From Stieleria varia (GTDB lineage: Bacteria; Planctomycetota; Planctomycetia; Pirellulales; Pirellulaceae): a stretch of DNA of 64,000 nt. Under the pieces are notes generated by a model that was not told where the DNA came from, did not search any database, and worked only from the letters and a program-made list of their open reading frames with translations. The position numbers and the translations under genes are program-made. Below are positions 1 through 14,600 of this stretch, piece after piece. Location: positions 6,634,001-6,698,000 of the forward strand of contig NZ_CP151726.1 in the NCBI RefSeq assembly GCF_038443385.1. The letters run 5' to 3'. Numbering within the stretch: position 1 is the stretch's first letter; every line of letters starts with the position of its first letter.

Positions 1-1
1 C

Positions 2-3000
2 TTTACCGATGGGTTGCAATTGAGCGATGTGATCAATGTCGGCGACGCGATTGGTGCAGAAGTCATCTCGGCTGCGACAGACCCTGACAATCCGGGCGAG
101 CCTGCTTTCACCACGATCCAACAGTTGATCGAACTGGTCGGAGTCGAGGGTAGTGAAGAGTATGACCCGGTCAAGAATACTCTCGAGTTTGACGTCAAAC
201 TGGAACACCAGTTTGAGAGTTCAACTCATAAAGTGGACTTTGGAACAGGCCTTGGCGACCTGCATAGTTTTGACGTGGACCCCGACGGAAGTGAATTGAC
301 CGTTGAGGGTGTTGTCAATGCAGAGTTCACGCTTGGAATGAAACTGGTGCAGCCGGGCGCGAGCTTCGCGCTGTCCGATGCAACACCACTGAAAAGTCTG
401 TTTGGAGGCAAAGGAGTTCCAACGGTTTCGGGAGATGACCTCCAAGTCACACTGAGAGACGGAACGCAACAAATCGTCGACTTGGATGCCTCGTCAACGA
501 TTGGCGATTTGAGGACACGTTTGGCGATTCCTGGAAAACTGAATGTCACGATCGACGTTGAGTCCGGTGGACTGAATCTCGTCGATTTGACGAATGGAAC
601 GGCAAACGACAGCCTAAAGATCGAGCCACTCAACGATTCGCTTGCGGCCATCTCCTTGAGTCTTAGCGGAGTGGGACGTTCCGGAATTTTCTTTCGTGCC
701 GACGGCAGCTTGGACGAAGTCACGCATGGGATCAGGACGGGGCAGTTGCACGGCGAGAGTGTCACGGACAATGTGTATGTCGTGCCGCTGCAGGATGCAG
801 CGATGTTCACAGCGACCGCGACGCTTGAAGCCGACTTTCGGGGATTGGCTAAGCTTGGGTTTATCGAGATCGATATTTCGGAAGCGACGGCGGTTGGCCA
901 GCTCACCGCATCCTTCACGCCTCCCGATCCAGATGATTCAGACGGAGTGATCACGGGCAGCGAAATCATCGAGCTCGGCGGATCGACGTCGGGATCCGTC
1001 ACGGCGCCGGCACCGATCTCGCTTGATCAATCCTACAACGGAGATCTCACCGTCGAGATCGGAAAATCAGACGGCAGTGTCGCAACCTTGTCGATCCCGG
1101 TCTCGGTCGCCGGGAACGCATCCACACCGGAAGCGATTCGCGCTGTCGTCAATCGATTGAACGGAGAACTTGCGACGCTGGCGGGCGGCACGCCGGAGGC
1201 AGGTTGGGTGCGTGTGGGCAGCGTTCTGAACAAACTGACCTTCACGCTGACGGATGATTCCGAAGCAACATCGTTGAAAGTATTGAAGGGAGCCGATGGT
1301 ACCGCTTCGGCAAAGCTTGGCATGACCGACGATGCGGCAACCTTTATCCTCGGGCCCACGGTCTCTGGGTCCGCTCACTTTGACATGACCTTTGTGCCGA
1401 TCACCAATCTTGGTGACCCCGCACTGCCGCCTGGCGAAGAGGAGCTTTCCTTTGACATAGCGGATTTGACACAGCCGGATTTCAGCTCTCCCGACGCGTG
1501 GACGATCGACACTTCGCAATTGGCTGACCTTGCCAACTTTGGAAATCTCAATCTCGCCTCCATTGTGGACGCACTCAAGGAAGCACAGGACTTCCTCGCT
1601 CGACTAGAAGATTTCGGTGATGCACCGTTCCTCAACGAACCCTTGCCGTTGTTGGGCGTGGATCTGAAGTCGATCCTGAACATGGCGACGGTATTCGGTG
1701 ACATCTTGTTGCAACTGCAGGAAAGCCCTGCGGATGGTCTTGGCGAAATCGACGAGATCCTGGAGGACTTGTTCGGAATCCCTGAGAATTCCGCCGGTCA
1801 GGAAGGGTTACCTGATTTCCCCGTCTCCGCCTTTCCCGCGTTGAACCCGTCCGAACCGTTCGAGTTTGATGACAACGGCACGCCGCGTCTGGTCAACCTT
1901 TCGGATCCAGGCAGCTACGACGCAGAATGGTTCAGTGGAGACTATGAGGATTTGAATGAATTCCTGAGGTCCGAGCTGGTTCAAGGAGACGATCTGACGT
2001 CGGTGGAACTGACGTTGGACGAAGATTCGTTTGACAATACTGCGCTTCGCATCGATTTGATTCTCGGCGTCGGTGATACCAATGGGGACGAGCCGGGAAT
2101 CGGTAATGGGATCGGGTTCAATGTCGATCCGCTTTCGGTGGAGGTCCCGATCAGCATCGATCTAGAAGACCTTGGGGTTGCGGGCCTGACAAGCTTTGTA
2201 GATACGGCCGCCGAAGCGACCGTCACGGCCGCCGGGCAAGGACGCATTCACTTGGCACTGGGCATCGACCTGCCGGAGGATGGAACGCCGAGACCTTTCT
2301 TGTACAGCGGTGCGACCAACGGAACGAGTCTGGATCTATTGGTCAAAGCGGCGTTGGAAGATTTTAATTTTGATGTCGCCATCGGACCGCTCGGTGCCGC
2401 CATCAATGACGGCACGATGGCGTTTGGTACCACGGAATTCACCGGTGAGTTTGATGCCCAAGTGAAAGTGGATCCCGATGCGGACCAAATCACCATCGAA
2501 GGGCATGAGTTTTCCGATGGTGACTTGGTGAGTTACAGGGTGCCCGATGGTGGCGAAGCCATTGGGGGTCTGACCAACGGACACTCCTATTTCGTGTCTG
2601 TTGTCGATGACGACACGATTCAACTGGCGACCAGCGCGGCCAATGCGTCCGAAGGCGTGGCGATCAACTTGGAACGTGGCAATGGCAGTGAAACGCATTC
2701 GCTGACATCATCGGGATTCGCGAGATTCAGTGTCGCCTTGGCTGACAACGACAACGACGGTCGTCACTTCTTTAGCGAATTCGTTCCGGGACAGGGTAAG
2801 GGAATCTCAAAGAGTGACTTTGAGTTTTCGGCTGTCGGGGGTGCCAGCTTCGACGGCGTACTTGATTTCCCAGGGCTTGATCTGCCCTCAGGTCTGGCAG
2901 ACTTTCAGATCGGTGGCGTGCCACTGGCGCTGCCATTGGCATTCGGCTTTTCCCTCCCTGACGTCAACACTTTGACCGATGGGGTTTCCGCGGACGATTT

Positions 3001-5650
3001 CGAGGTATTCGTCGGAGACACGGACGGAGACGGAGAAGCCGATGCGGATGCGAAGGAAGTGCTCGAGGAAGTCAAGAAAATCCTCGCCGGCGATTTCAAT
3101 CTGCTGTCGCTCGTCGGCGGTTGGGATGGCGTGTTCGATCTGTTGATCGACGCGATGGAAGGGGAAGTCTTTGGTTTGGAGTTGCCGTTCATCGGTGACA
3201 AGCTGAAAGATCAAGCGAATTTCCTCCGCAACATCAAAGACAGCGTATCGGGCAACTTGGAGGACAATGATGAGAACGAAGAGGACGGTACGTACGTCAA
3301 TCCGTTTGATGATATTCGGCAGGACATCCTCGACGCCCTCGGCCCTAACGGGATCAACTTGCTCAAGGATCTCAGTGGCGACAATGCGGTCAGCATCGAT
3401 GATGTCGTCATCGAACAGCTCAATCCTGGAATCGGATTCGAAATTCTGCTGGGCAGCACGCTGGCGGAGTTGGAGTTGCCGATAGATTTTGACATCGGAA
3501 TTCCCGGATTAGGTTTGGACATTGATGCTGCGGTAACCGGTGCGCTCGGGTTTGAGTTCGGTCTGAAAATGGGCGTCGATCTGGACAACGGTTTCTATGT
3601 CGACACGAATGACACGTTCTTGGAAGTGTTTGTCGACGTGGGAGTTCCTGGGTTGTCGGCATCCGGGGAACTCGGCTTTTTGAGACTCGATGCAGCGGAG
3701 ATCCTTTCACCGGCGGTCGCCGCAGTGGGACGTGACGCAGAAATCGCCTCCCAGCTCGAGATCAGTAGTGTTGCAACAGGCAGCGCGGCCAATTTTGACG
3801 TTCGATTCCGCCAGGACGATGAGGTTTCGCAAGGCTCTGAGTCGGGAACCTTTGATTTGGCGAGCCGCACGTTGACCCTGACGATCAACAGTGCGTTCAC
3901 GACGGCGTTGGACGTCGTCGACTTGATCAACAACGACACGTTTCTGAGCACACATTTTTCGGCAACAGCGGGACCCGAGTTCGATCCTCGCGGCGATGAC
4001 GTTCTCGATACGACGGACAACTCCATTGTGATCGACGGATTTGAGGACTACGAGTTTGTCAATGGAACCGAAGTCCGATACACGTCCAGTGGCGGGACGG
4101 AAATTGGCGGACTGGACGACGAAGAAACCTACTTCGTCATCGTCGTCGACGAAGCAGAAGGGATCATCCAACTGGCTGCGACGCTTGAGGACGCGACAGC
4201 AGAGACTCCCGTACCGATTGATTTGCTGCATCCCGGGACGGGTTCCTCTCATCGTCTGGATCTGGGAACCGGATTGGTCACGGCCAACCAACGCGCCGTC
4301 GGAGTGACCAACAGCTTTGCCGGTCGCTTCAACATCGACATTTTGGATCCGGATCAAGAAAATCCGGATGGACTGCTGACGTTGGGTGAAATCTTTAAGG
4401 TCAAGAGTTTCAAGGACGTTATCAGCATTGATGCGACCGCGATCGCCAACCTGAATCTGAGTTTGGCCGCGACCTTTGGTGAGGCGGCGGCATTCCCAAG
4501 CCTGTACACCGACTTGATCGTGGACTGGGATTTCAAACTTGGTGAGGATTTGCAGAAACCGAGCATCGAGCTGGCCAACATCGAATTGGGGCTGGGCGAG
4601 TTTTTTGGCGGTTTTGCCAACGATATCTTTGGCGAAGTCAACAAGGCGTTGGAACCCGTTCGTCCGATCATCAAATTCTTGAACGATCCCGTTCCGGTTG
4701 TTTCCGAGCTACGTGGCAGCGACGTCACGATGCTGGACTTGCTGCGTTTGCAGGGAGGGCCCGTGGAGCGAGCGGTCGTGTTCATCGAAGCGGTCACCAA
4801 ACTCGATAATATCATCTCGAATCTGCCGGATCTGGGTGATGCGAGATTGCCACTCGGCGGCGCCGTCTTTGATCTCGAAACAGGAGAATTCACGACCAAC
4901 GGCACGTTGGATGACATTCGTGCGGCGTTTTCATCGGCGGTCAGCGATGCGACGGAAGATGACGAAGACGCCATCGATCCAAGCGAGTTTTTGATGTCAC
5001 CGCAGGACTTGGACGAGATGGGGGAAGACAAGATGAAACTTGGATTCCCGCTGCTCGATCCGTCCAACGTGATGAAGATTCTCAGTGGGGAAGTCGTCGA
5101 TCTGTTCACCCTCGAACTGCCGACTCTGGAACTCGACGCCAGTATCAAAAAGTTTTTTCCACTGCCGCCAATGCCTGCGGTGGGTATCGAGCTCGGTGGT
5201 GCGGTACGCGCCTACGCCGATTTTGCGTTTGGTTTTGATACATCGGGAATCGAACAGTTCAAGCAAACAGGCAATTTCGCGAACATCTTGAACGGGTTCT
5301 TCATCTTCGATCACGAGTTCGCCGATGGCACGGGCGAGGACATCGACGAAGTCGTCTTGTCGGCGGAAATCACAGCCGCTGCGGCTCTCAATGCAGGAAT
5401 CATCAAAGCCTCGGTTGGCGGAGGCTTGTACGCCACCATCAATTTCAATTTGCACGATAACAACGATGACGGAAAAGTCCGTCTCGTCGAACTGCTAGAC
5501 AACACTCTGCTGGGTGCGTCGGACGGATTTGGTCCGATTCATATTTTCGATGTCAGCGGAAAACTCGACGCCAAGCTCTTCGCGGATATCACGGTCAATT
5601 TTGGCTTCGTCGATATCGACAAGAGTTTCACGCTGGTGGAAAAGACTCTG
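2..5650 (+). repeat. Beta-rich long repeats with EF-hand-type loops (copy A)
   Basis: This segment encodes alternating hydrophobic/polar beta-strand sequence punctuated by calcium-loop signatures. Loops sit at 926-964, 2744-2779 (DNDNDGRHFFSE), 4346-4390 and 5456-5491 (DNNDDGKVRLVE); the second and fourth have canonical EF-hand spacing, with acidic or Asn residues at 1, 3 and 5, Gly at 6 and Glu at 12. Each unit also carries a short helical signature of the type (L/V)P-phi-phi, for example LPLLGVDLKSIL near 1642 and LPFIGDKLKDQANFL near 3180. Short stretches such as LQVTLRDGTQQIVDL near 440 resemble the flagellin/hook IN motif. I do not recognise the whole unit as a named family. Confidence 0.6.
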
Positions 5651-8600
5651 TTCGATTTCGCGTTTCCTAGACCAGCGGGGGAAGGTGTTCAGTTGGCCCA
5701 GTGCGGGACCACCAAGACAAACGACTGCGATGCGTCGACCGGAACCACGTTGGTGCTGAACATCGGAGATCTAGCGCCGCAGCGGAATTTCATTTACACG
5801 ACTGACGTGGCGGAAGACTACCGGATCTACGCCGGCGCTGAGCCCGGCATGGTGATTGTAGAAGCGTTTGGACGATCGCAGATCTATACCGGCGTCAAAC
5901 GAATCACGGGAAATGCGGGAATGGGAGACGACAAGATCTTTATCAGTGAAGATCTGATGATTCCAGTCCATATCACCGGAGGTCCCGGAAACGACACGCT
6001 AATCGGCGGCAGCGGCGATGATTTTCTTGATGGCGGTGAAGGCAACGACAAGGTGACGGGCGGTGCCGGCGATGACCGATTGTTCGGAGGCGACGGCATC
6101 GACATTCTGACAGGTGGCGTTGGTGATGACGAGTTGTCAGGCGGCAATGGCAACGATGACCTCAGTGGCGACGATGGAGACGACATCCTTCGTGGCGGCG
6201 CAGGTGAGGACAAGATCGAAGCCGGAGCAGGCGATGATGTTGCATTCGGCGATGCCGGATCGGACCTCATCTTTGGCGGTGGTGGCAGCGACGAACTGCA
6301 CGGAGACGATGGCCAAGGTGGCGTCGACGACGCTGACAAGATCCAGGGTGGGGAAGGCGCGGACTCGATTTTCGGCGGTGGTGGTAACGACGAACTCATT
6401 GGCAATGACGGGAACGATGTGATTCGTGGCGGCACCGGCGACGACCTCATCCTCGGTGGTGTCGGCAATGACACGATCTTTGGAGACGACGGAAACGACC
6501 GACTCTTTGGTGAAAATAGTCGCGACATCATCTACGGCGGCGCCGGGGACGACTTGCTCGAAGGCGGCTTGGCCTCGGACGATTTGTATGGCGGATTGGG
6601 TGATGACCGGCTGTTTTACAATGTCTCTGATACCACCCAATCAGAAGAGGCAGGGCACTTGCTGGTCGGCGGTGGGGGAAATGACCTGATCTGGGCGTCA
6701 CCGCTGGCGTTCGACAACACCATCTACGGAGACGGCGTCAACGATGAGACCGGCGTCGTGGTGCCCAATGCACCGACCGACGGCGACGACACGATTTACG
6801 GCGGTGCTCTTCGCGACACGGTTTATGCCGGTGGCGGGAACGACACGGTTTACACGTACGCGGGCGATGACTTCATTGATGCGGGGCGAGGAACCGACCG
6901 CGTCTACGCCGGTGACGACGACGATTTTCTTATCGGTGGATTCGGCAACGACCAACTGTTCGGAGAATCAGGCAACGATGTCGTTTGGGGCGGTTTGGCC
7001 GTTGAGACCGACCTTTCCAAGTACGTCCTCAACACGGAGCTTCCACCAGAGACGCAGCCAAACTTTGTGCTCCCGCCTCGATTTGCTGAGACAGAACTGA
7101 AATACCCCACGGGCTATGTTCCGCCGGTATTGGTGACTCCGGCATTTGTTGCCGGATTATCCATCGATGGAACCGCAGGTGACGGTCGCGATGTGATCGA
7201 AGGCGGTGACGGCATTGACATTCTGTTCGGAGGGGCTGATGCCGATGTGATCTTCGGCGGCGCCGGTTCTGATTACATCGATGCGGGGGCGGGACACGAC
7301 ATCAACATCGATGGTGGAGACGGCGACGACGTTGTGCGAGGAGGCGGCAATGACGACCTTCTGCACGGCGGTACGGGGATCGATCACGTCATGGGCGACG
7401 GCGGCGACGACAAACTGTTCGGCGACGCGGGCAATGGAATGAACAACGAAAATCAAGTCGGCCAGCGACTGTTTGGTGGCGACGGCGGCGACGAACTGTT
7501 TGCTTATGCCCCCAGCGCGACAGGGCAAGAGACTCTGATCGGGGATCAATTGTTTGGGGATGCCGATGGAGACACCTTGAACGGCAATCTGCGACAAGAG
7601 TTGTTCGTTGGCGGCGGCGGCGATGACCTGTTGCGTGGCGATTACTTGAAATTCATCAACGGTAACGGCTACGCGGTGAACACGTCTGCTGACACAACGG
7701 GCGGTGCCGATACGATGTACGGCGATGGCGGCCAAGACGCGATCTTCGGCGGTGGCGGGGACGATGAAATGTGGGGCGGCCCCGACGGCGACTATTTCGA
7801 CGGCCAGAAGGGAGTCGACACCCAATATGGAGGTGGCGGGAACGATCGGTTCGTCGTTTCGGCGATGAAGCTGTCCCAAGATGGCAACGACATCATTGAC
7901 GGACACTTCGGAAATTACGAGGAAGGCGACTCAGTTGACGATTCGACCGATGTGCTGATCATCAACGGATCCAATCTGAATGACACCATCGGCCTGAGTC
8001 AGTCCATCGTTGCGACGGGCCAACCGCGGTTGCGGATTGATTTTGAAGAGGGCTCCGCAGACAGCCGACCGATTTTCGTCGATTGGCTCGATGAAGATGG
8101 CAATCCACTCGTCGAACAATTCCAAGTCGCGGGACTTGGCGGCGATGACGTGATCGGATTTGCCGGTGTCCATCCGACCTTATTGCCGCTGTTTGCACCC
8201 GCGGAGTCCAAGCGATTGGATCTGTCCAAGCTCACTGCCCGCAGCAACGACTGGGCATCGACGTTGGAAGGCAACAGTGGCGACGACACACTTATCGGAT
8301 CGATCGGTCGCGACCGGGCCGATGGGGGCGCCGGCAGCGACACCATCTTCGGTTTTGCAGGCGATGATCGGTTATTGGGTGATGGAGGCGACGGATTCAG
8401 CAACGACCAGGATCAAATCTATGCCGGACAAGGCAACGACGACCTGATCGGCGGCCAGGGACAAAACTCCCTGTATGCGTGGTCTCTCAATCCCGAGACG
8501 AGTGAGTTTGGCATCTTTGTGGATGCCAACGGAAACCTTGTCGACAACTCCGCTGGCGAGACACTGCGGAAAGAGAACACCGGTTTGAATCGAATGCTCG

Positions 8601-11600
8601 GCAACATTCGCGCCGACAGTTTGTACGGCGGAACAGTTCTGGACTTCATGTACGGTCGCGGCGGATCGGACACGCTGTACAGAGCTGATGGAACAACTTT
8701 TGAATCGCTCGGTGACGCGATCCGACGTGAAGAATGGAAAGAGTACGCCAAGGACACCGGACAGGTTTGGTACGTCGGCGGAACGAACGCAGACGATGAG
8801 ATCTCGGTCAACTTTGTCACCGAACCGGGATTGCTTTCCGATCATCACTTGATCACTCGACTGACCGAAAACGACGGCAACTTCAGTTTCGATGCACAAG
8901 TGCGATTGGATTTCGCCGCAACCGATCGGGATGGGAATCCGATCTGGAGCCCTGACGATTTGCTGTTCGATTACAAGGCACTTCGCCAAGCACAGACCGA
9001 CGCGGAGATTTCTGGTGTTGTGTCGGACGATACCAAAACTTACGAATCCAATTTGATCAACAACTTGTTGCCACCCGAAGGCGACTTCTTGGCAATCATC
9101 ATCGATGCACTCGACGGCAACGACACCATCACCGTCGGCCCCACCGTGCAGAAATCGGTTTGGATCGACGCCGGCGATGGTGACGATGAAGTCACGATTC
9201 GTGGCGGCAGTTCAATCTTGGTCGATAGGGCCGAGACCGGAAAAACCAATGGGCGACTCGGTCGCAACGATGACGCGGTTCGTGCCTTTCCGCTGAACGT
9301 TTCCCCAACTGGAACACAATTCACTGGATTGACGATTGACAGTCCAAAGGACGTTGATTGGTTCTCGTTGAAGCTGCCCGCTGGCCAGGGAACAATTCAG
9401 ATCCACACGGAATCGTCTGTCGACGAGGTGACTCTGCAGGTCTTTGGAGCAGATAAACGAGTCAATGCGGATTCGCCACTGTTGATCCAGAGCAGTGGTA
9501 CTCAAACAGCAAAGGTTGATTTCTCCGCGATCGATGCTTCCGGCTTGTATTCAGGCGCAATTCTGGCAGACCAGCCTGTGGCTTACTATCGCTTTGAGGA
9601 AACTTCGGGCAGTGTCGCAGTAGATGCCAGCGGCAACGGCAACAATGGCACCTACGGGGGCGACATCCCCGTAGCCTTGGGGCAAACAAGTGCGTTCGCA
9701 ACCATGGGCAAAGGGATTGCGTTAGAACAAGGCGGCGGATTTGCGGGAAATCAAGGGACGTTCGTCGATCTTCCGGCTCTGGGAACTTTTGATGCCGTCA
9801 CATTTGAAACGTGGCTCAATACAACGGCTGATGTTGTCAATGCATACGCCAAGTCATTGTATGCCACCGACACGATTCAAACGGGAAATTTTCACTGGAG
9901 ACTATTCAATGACGGCGCTCTGGAGCAAGCGGTTTACGGGGGAGCACCGCAGGAACTGCGATCTCCGATCGGGACTGTTTCGCAGAACCAATGGTATCAC
10001 TTGGTGACGACCTACGATGCCGAGAGCGGCTTGGCGCAGATGTACGTTAACGGTGAGTTATTAGGAAGCGTTGCTCGCAATTCGTCTCCAGAAATCATTT
10101 TGGGTGCGGGCCGGATAGGTAGCTGGAACGACAGTGGGTTTTTCACTGGCAAACTCGATGAGTTCGCGATCTATGACCGAGTGCTAACTCCAGACTCAAT
10201 CGCCGAGCACTTTGACGCCGCCACTAATGTGACTTACAGCATCGAAGTAAAGACGGACCAAACGCCCACGATCTATGGTCTTGAAGCAGATCTCGCCGGA
10301 GAATCGACCCGGGTCGATCTGGGATTACGCAGCGACGCGGTTCGTCGCGACATCATCTTGGGTGGCGATGGCAACGATAAATTGATGGGCGGTGCCGGAG
10401 AAGATTGGATTCTTGGCGGTCGCGGTGCCGACGTGATCAGCGGCGGCTTGGATCGTTTGGCCAGTGATATTTTGATCGGTGGTGAGGGCGACGACACCTT
10501 CCAAATCATCCCTGACTTTTTGCCGGTCGTGGGAAATCAACCGTCTACGGTCTTTGATCCGCTCGCGAAATCGTTTCGCCCGGCCGCCAGTGACGAGATC
10601 GACGGCGGCGCCGGCAACGACCGCATGCTGTACGTCGGTGGCGACTTGGATCGCCGAGGATTTGCGGTCCCTGACTTCGCCGCGATCCGATACGACATCT
10701 TCGCGCATCGTTACGAGTTCACCAGTCTGGTTTGGGACATCGGTCAGCAGGAGTTCATGGAAGATCCGGACAGCCCTGATCAGTACTTGCGTCAGTACCT
10801 GTTCTATCAAACGAACAACGTGGAACAAACGCAAATTGAGTTGCAGCGAGGCAATGACTCGTTCCATGCCGATCCAAGTTATCAGTTCCCCGGCAGCGTC
10901 GGCCCTGAGGAATGGGGAATCAAACTGGGCAACTTCCAACAGCGGGCCATCGAAGCAGGGCTGATCATCAATGGCGCTGATGGAGACGACGAACTTTTTG
11001 GTGGCGTCCTCGACGACACGATCAGTGGCGGTCCCGGAAATGACCTGATTCTTGGCTACCAGGGGAATGATGAACTGCTCGGTGGCGGCGGAGCGGATCG
11101 GATTTTTGGACTCAAAGATACGGCGATCGTGCCACTGACACCGCGTCTGCCAGACGGCGTCGTTGCGCAGCCGTCGTTCGGATTCTCAGAACAATACGAG
11201 TACACCCTCGTCGCACCCTTCTTTTCGTCACCGGAATCTCCCTCTCGGACTGGCATTGACCTTTACCAACCTGCGGTTGGTTCCTCCATCACGCAGGACG
11301 CATACGCATTGGCGGGCGACGCGACAGGAACATTGTCTGACTTGCGGCGAATCGGCGATTTCAATGGTGATGGCCTTGATGATTTCGTGGCTGTTGGCAG
11401 TGATTTCAGCTACGTTCTTTTCGGCCCAGTGGAAATAGATGATTTCGCCGCCGTTACAGACGAAGCAAGTATCATCGTGGACCATGCCGCACTCGGCGTA
11501 CCCGGAAATACGTTCGGCGACGTCAATGGAGACGGCATTGCGGATCTCTGGTTTTGGCGTGTGGAGGATCAATCCACAACAGTGACTGTCGTCTTTGGCG

Positions 11601-14600
11601 GCACCCCAAGTCTGCCACGTGCGTGGGATGCCAGCTTCGTTGCGGGAACCCCCAATCCGAAAGATCCCACGGCGGCTGTTCTCAATGGCGCCAACAGCCG
11701 GACATTCAAAATCAGCGATGTTCATTTGATCAACGGCGTCGACGAGAATGATCGACTGACGTTGGATGTCCTTGACTACGACGGAGACGAATTCAGCGAC
11801 TTGCTGATTGGATCAACTCAACCCAACCAGTCGGGTGAAATAGCAACCGACCCAACTCTTGCTTCGATTGCACTGCAGCAAGACAGCGTTGTGCACTTTG
11901 ATCTTAGCGGAGTGTTCAATGGTGATGTGATTGCAAATGTGTCAACCAATCCATTGATCGGGATTGACTATAGCCAAGACGCCTTAGGAAACGGTTTCAG
12001 TCATTACTACTTGACGACGGTGTCACGCGCCAATGCAGGCATCAACATGCCCGATGACGGGTACTTCCCAGCCACCAATCAGCGTCCTGGAATCCAACTC
12101 GGATACAACAACGAAGACAATGGGAACAATGCCGTCTTGATGCGAGGAAACGCGGGAGCGGATCAATCTGTTACCTTCTCGGCGGAGGGCAGATTCAAAG
12201 AAGTCCATGTGCTGGCTACCTCTTCGAATGTTCCAACCGCAACGAGCGTGCTTGATGTGAAGCTCAACTATTCTAACGGGACATCGGTTCCTTTGTCCGC
12301 TGATGTACCCAACTGGTGGGGATCGAACATCATGCCTGACTCAGATCGCTATTACTTATACAGCGGCATGGACTATTTCTCTGGTGGCACATTTAACGAC
12401 ACCAATCAAATGGCGATTTATGGGCTTAGGTTTCCTGTAGATGCCACCTTGGAATTGCAATCGATCACCTTAACAAAACCGAGCAATGACCCTCAAGATT
12501 TGACGATCTTTGGTGCGACGGGCGTGTCACCTTTTGCTTCCTCACTGACGCATCTCACCACCGTTTCCAACGATGCGTTCTTTGTCCTCGACCCATCAGC
12601 AGGCAAGATTTGGAAAACGGACGGACGCGAAACTCCTATCGAATGGGCAGATTTGAACGCGATCGCGGACAACTATCTCGTGACGCCGATCACCTACAAC
12701 TCCAGCGATGCTCAAATCGTCAGCAATAACAACAATCTATACGTTGCTTCGGGAAATGATTTGTTTGTCATTCCTGCGGACACTTCCACACCTCCGAGTC
12801 TGAGCCAATCCAATGCCTATAACCTGAGGGCCGATTTCATTCCAGCCAATGATCCAGAAGCGCATGTTGTCGAAGATGCTTGGTTTGTTCATGAACGATC
12901 GCTCTTTGTTTCTGATGGCGACGTCTATGTCAGCGTCCTCGCGAAGGATTCAAGCTTATCCGTCAATCGCATCAGCAAGACGTACCGATTTGATGAAAGC
13001 AATCCCTCGGTCGTCGGGGATACTGGTACGAATGCTGATCCTACCGCGAACGTTGACCCGATTGCCTTCACGTCATCGGACGGTACTTCGTATGTCTTCA
13101 CCAATGCGTATGGCGAAGACGTGTACTCCGTTTCAGGAGCGGGAAATGCAACTTTCCTTCAGTACAAAGCACCCAATACACCCTTCACAAAGGTTCGATT
13201 GCCGGATCCCTGCCCAGAAGGGTTCATTTGCACCGCTGTTGAAAAGAAGTACACCGTGCCACGGGGGATCGGCAATGTCGCGCAAGTGGGCGACGATGTT
13301 TACTTCCAAGCACTTGTGCTGGGTGAATCAGGGCATTCACTATGGAAAGTCCGCTTAGGTGAAAGGGATGCGGTCCGAATCGCTAATCCTATACCTACCG
13401 AGTCAGGAATGAGCAATCTGGTCGGTTTCAACGGCAAACTCTATTTTTCTGCTACCAGCGGCTTAACCAAAAACGAGATGTGGCAATACGATCCGCTTGT
13501 TGCGGAAACGGCTCCGATCAATCAAAGGTTTAAACATATCGAGATCAATCCGTTTGAGAATTCATCCCCTGAGGACTTTATTGTCAACGGAGAACACCTC
13601 TACTTTACGGCAATTGGCGACAACACCGGAATTCGCCGACTAATGCGGTTTGACGGCACCCGGATTCAGTTGATGGACGACTCCGCGGTTTCGGCAGCCA
13701 CTCGGGGCATCGTCGGCTACCAGAACGACTTGTTCTACGTCAACGCCACAGGCGAGCTCGTTCGGTTCAACTCACTGGGTTACTACGGTCACGTCATCGA
13801 CGGATCTCAAGTGGCGAGCAATACGGTCCCGACCAGATCCGACGGCACGTTCGATGTGCGTCAGTCACTCGCTTCGCTCGCAATTGACGGTGTCTTGGAT
13901 TCGGTGGCGACTCGCTATCTGAGGACCACAGCGCAAAGCGCAGGCGATGTTAACGGTGACGGTCTCGACGAAATCCTCGTGCCTCAATTAGCTTCTTCAG
14001 TCATTGTTCCGAACTCTCCGTCGGGATCTCGCAGTCTCAGTGTCAGTGAAACGAGCTCAGCTGAAATCTTCTCATTTGGGTCAATTTGGAAATACCTAGA
14101 CGACGGTAGCGACCAGGGAACGTCATGGACTGCGAATGCATTCGACGATAGCGGTTGGGCCAGCGGGCTAGCGCAATTGGGCTACGGAGATGGGGACGAG
14201 ACAACGGTGGTCGGCTACGGGCCAAATGCCAGCAGCAAGCATCCAACGACCTACTTTCGGTCCAGCTTCGATGTGTCAGATGCGTCGTCGGTGACAAAGC
14301 TTGAATTGTCTGTGATTCGAGATGATGGCGTGGCGGTCTATTTGAACGGTGTTGAGATCATGCGGGATGGTCTGGTACCAAGTTCTGTCTTTGATGACTA
14401 CGCGACACAAACGACCGCTCTACTCGATGAATCAACTCCCATCACAAGGACGATTTTTCTCAACTCGCTGCCGGCCGGCACACTTCTTTCAGGGACGAAT
14501 GTTCTTGCGGTCGAGATGCACCAGGCAGCTCCGAATGGTTCGGACCTTAGCTTTGACCTTCAACTCGTCGCAGGGATTCAGAATTCGGGTGCGGAGCTGG

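Noticed and set aside
3707..5148. Long minus-strand open frames opposite copy A (and many similar ones elsewhere)
   Set aside because: They mirror Asp/Gly/Thr-rich plus-strand coding sequence, lack family motifs and ribosome sites, and the plus-strand frame is continuous with recognisable domains.
5978..8695. Regularly repeated DNA suggestive of a CRISPR or satellite array
   Set aside because: The periodicity is 27 bases in frame and encodes RTX nonapeptides; the DNA units themselves vary and there are no conserved repeats with unique spacers.
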